A DNA stretch of 64,000 nt, taken from assembly GCF_004519545.1 (NCBI RefSeq), contig NZ_SDKM01000001.1, positions 1-64,000 on the forward strand, in the 5' to 3' direction. Of this stretch, positions 62,883 through 64,000 are shown piece after piece. The DNA is from Nocardioides guangzhouensis (GTDB lineage: Bacteria; Actinomycetota; Actinomycetes; Propionibacteriales; Nocardioidaceae). The notes beneath the pieces are model-generated. The model saw only the letters and a list, made by a program, of their open reading frames with translations, did no database searches and was not told the origin of the DNA. Numbering within the stretch: the stretch's first letter is position 1; the number at the start of each line of letters is the position of its first letter. The translations under genes and the position numbers were made by a program.

Positions 62883-64000
62883 TCAGGCGCCGACCTTCAC
62901 GAGGGTGTCGCGGACGGCCTCCAGCCCGCGGCGTACCTCCTCGAACGAGGTGGACAGCGGCGAGAGGCCGACCCGGAGCCCGTCGGGGTCGCGGTAGTCC
63001 GGGATCACGTCCTGGTCCCACAGCGCAGCGGTCACCGCACGCATCGCCGGATGGTGCAAGGTGATGTGGCCGCCGCGCTGGAACGGGTCCCGGGGCGAGC
63101 CGAGGGTGACGCCGAGCTCCTGCAGCCAGGCATCGAAGAGCTCGACGGCGTACGTCGTGAGGGCACGCGCCTTGTCACGGACCGCCGCCATCCCGGCCTC
63201 CTCGACCAGCGCGAGCATGTCCCGCATCGCCAGCATCCCCACCACGGCGGGGGTGCCGCTGACGTAGCGGCGCATGCCCGGGGCTGGTCGGTAGCCGGGT
63301 CCCATGGCGAACGGGTCGGCGTGCCCCATCCAGCCCTGGATCGGTTGGGTGAGCCGGTCCTGGTGGCGCGCGGCGACGTAGCAGTACGCCGGGGAGCCGG
63401 GACCGCCGTTGAGGTACTTGTAGGTGCAGCCCACGGCGAGGTCGGCGCCCCACGCGTCGAGCGCCACGTCGACGGCGCCGGCGGAGTGGCAGAGGTCCCA
63501 CAGCACCAGGCCGCCCGCGTCGTGCACGATCTCGGTGATCGTGGCGGCATCGGCGACGTGGCTGGAGCGGTAGGCGACCTGGCTGAGCACGGCCAGCCCG
63601 GTGGCCGGGCCGACCGCCGCCCGGACCAGGTCGGGAGTCACGCCGCCGGCGAGCTCGACGTCGACCCAGCGCACGGTCAGCCCGCGCTCGGCCGCGACCC
63701 CCTCGACGACGTAGCGGTCGGTCGGGAAGTTGTCGCGGTCGATCACGATCTCAGTGCGGCCCGGGTCCGCCGCCAGCTGCGCGTCGACACCGGCCCGGAT
63801 CAGCTTGTAGAGCAGCACCGTGGTGGAGTCGCCGATCACGGTCTGCCCGGGCGCGGCCCCCAGCAGCACCCGGGCCAGGTCGTCGCCGAGGGTCAGCGGC
63901 AGGTCGAACCAGCCCTCGTCCCAGCCACGGATGAGGCGTCCGCCCCACTCGTCGCGGACGAACGCGTCGAGCCGGTCGAGGGTGGCCCGCAGCGGGCGGC
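62883..64000 (-). CDS. kynU: Kynureninase (5' end outside the window)
   Basis: The open frame runs to the window edge (64000), giving about 372 residues of a protein of roughly 410. PLP fold type I: VIGDSTTVLLYKLIRA, DRDNFPTDRYVVEG, WDLCHSAGAVDVAL and the PLP lysine in GCTYKYLNGGPGSPAY. It cleaves kynurenine to anthranilate in tryptophan catabolism or NAD-related metabolism. The true start lies beyond 64000. No other kyn genes are visible here. Confidence 0.92.
   Translation of the reverse strand, partial: RPLRATLDRLDAFVRDEWGGRLIRGWDEGWFDLPLTLGDDLARVLLGAAPGQTVIGDSTTVLLYKLIRAGVDAQLAADPGRTEIVIDRDNFPTDRYVVEGVAAERGLTVRWVDVELAGGVTPDLVRAAVGPATGLAVLSQVAYRSSHVADAATITEIVHDAGGLVLWDLCHSAGAVDVALDAWGADLAVGCTYKYLNGGPGSPAYCYVAARHQDRLTQPIQGWMGHADPFAMGPGYRPAPGMRRYVSGTPAVVGMLAMRDMLALVEEAGMAAVRDKARALTTYAVELFDAWLQELGVTLGSPRDPFQRGGHITLHHPAMRAVTAALWDQDVIPDYRDPDGLRVGLSPLSTSFEEVRRGLEAVRDTLVKVGA

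Overview
The window is chromosomal DNA from a high-GC actinobacterium, most likely a Nocardioides-type organism (Nocardioidaceae). The support is very high GC with strong third-position bias, many GTG starts, 4-nt start/stop overlaps in operons, MocR/YczE and BsaP-type gene pairs, actinobacterial BCAA leader peptides, and an intergenic palindromic repeat (GGTTGAGGAGG ... CCTCAACC) that I associate from memory with this family. The genus is an inference. There is no phage, integrase, transposase or CRISPR signal, so this is core and soft-core genome with lineage-specific small proteins and intergenic palindromes.

Layout. 0.2-6.1 kb: a CitA/CitB-type two-component system divergent from a tctCBA tripartite tricarboxylate transporter with a UspA protein. 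6.1-7.2 kb: repeat elements around a DUF4386 membrane protein. 7.2-11 kb (minus): a fumarylacetoacetate hydrolase-family gene, gltX, a CPBP protease, tRNA-Gln and tRNA-Glu ending in a strong hairpin. 11-20.4 kb: small single-gene units: a repeat-invaded glycosylase-like gene whose frame runs antisense through a tetR gene, an SDR with twin TetR operators, a pentapeptide protein, an M23 peptidase, a protein with serine at every third residue, DUF genes, a saccharopine dehydrogenase-like reductase and a GlxA-type regulator. 20.4-26.2 kb: biotin genes, nat-bioB-bsaP-GNAT on minus and bioA-bioF-bioD on plus. 26.3-30.8 kb: a large secreted M14 peptidase, an FMN reductase and a TetR regulator. 30.8-37.6 kb: cimA with an Ile-codon leader and attenuator, a MerR regulator, a Ser/Thr kinase, ilvE and leuB. 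38-48 kb: a methyltransferase, two two-component systems (one kinase gene frameshifted), a CDP-alcohol phosphatidyltransferase, and a YczE/MocR pair. 48-60 kb: serA, an ABC-F protein, zinc-ribbon paralogues, a DsbA-like protein, an ABC exporter, ilvC, ilvN and ilvB (with leader and attenuator). 60-64 kb: a PCD-VOC fusion, GNAT, an S66 carboxypeptidase, a VOC protein and kynureninase (cut by the window end).

How it fits together. The branched-chain amino acid genes (cimA, ilvE, leuB, ilvC, ilvN, ilvB) and serA are spread over 30 kb. At least two units look controlled by ribosome-mediated attenuation. Isoleucine is probably made through citramalate. The biotin genes form a divergent locus with an actinobacterial accessory protein for BioB. 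Convergent gene pairs with more than about 80 bp between them nearly always carry a long palindrome, of at least four sequence families, probably acting as bidirectional terminators or REP-like elements.
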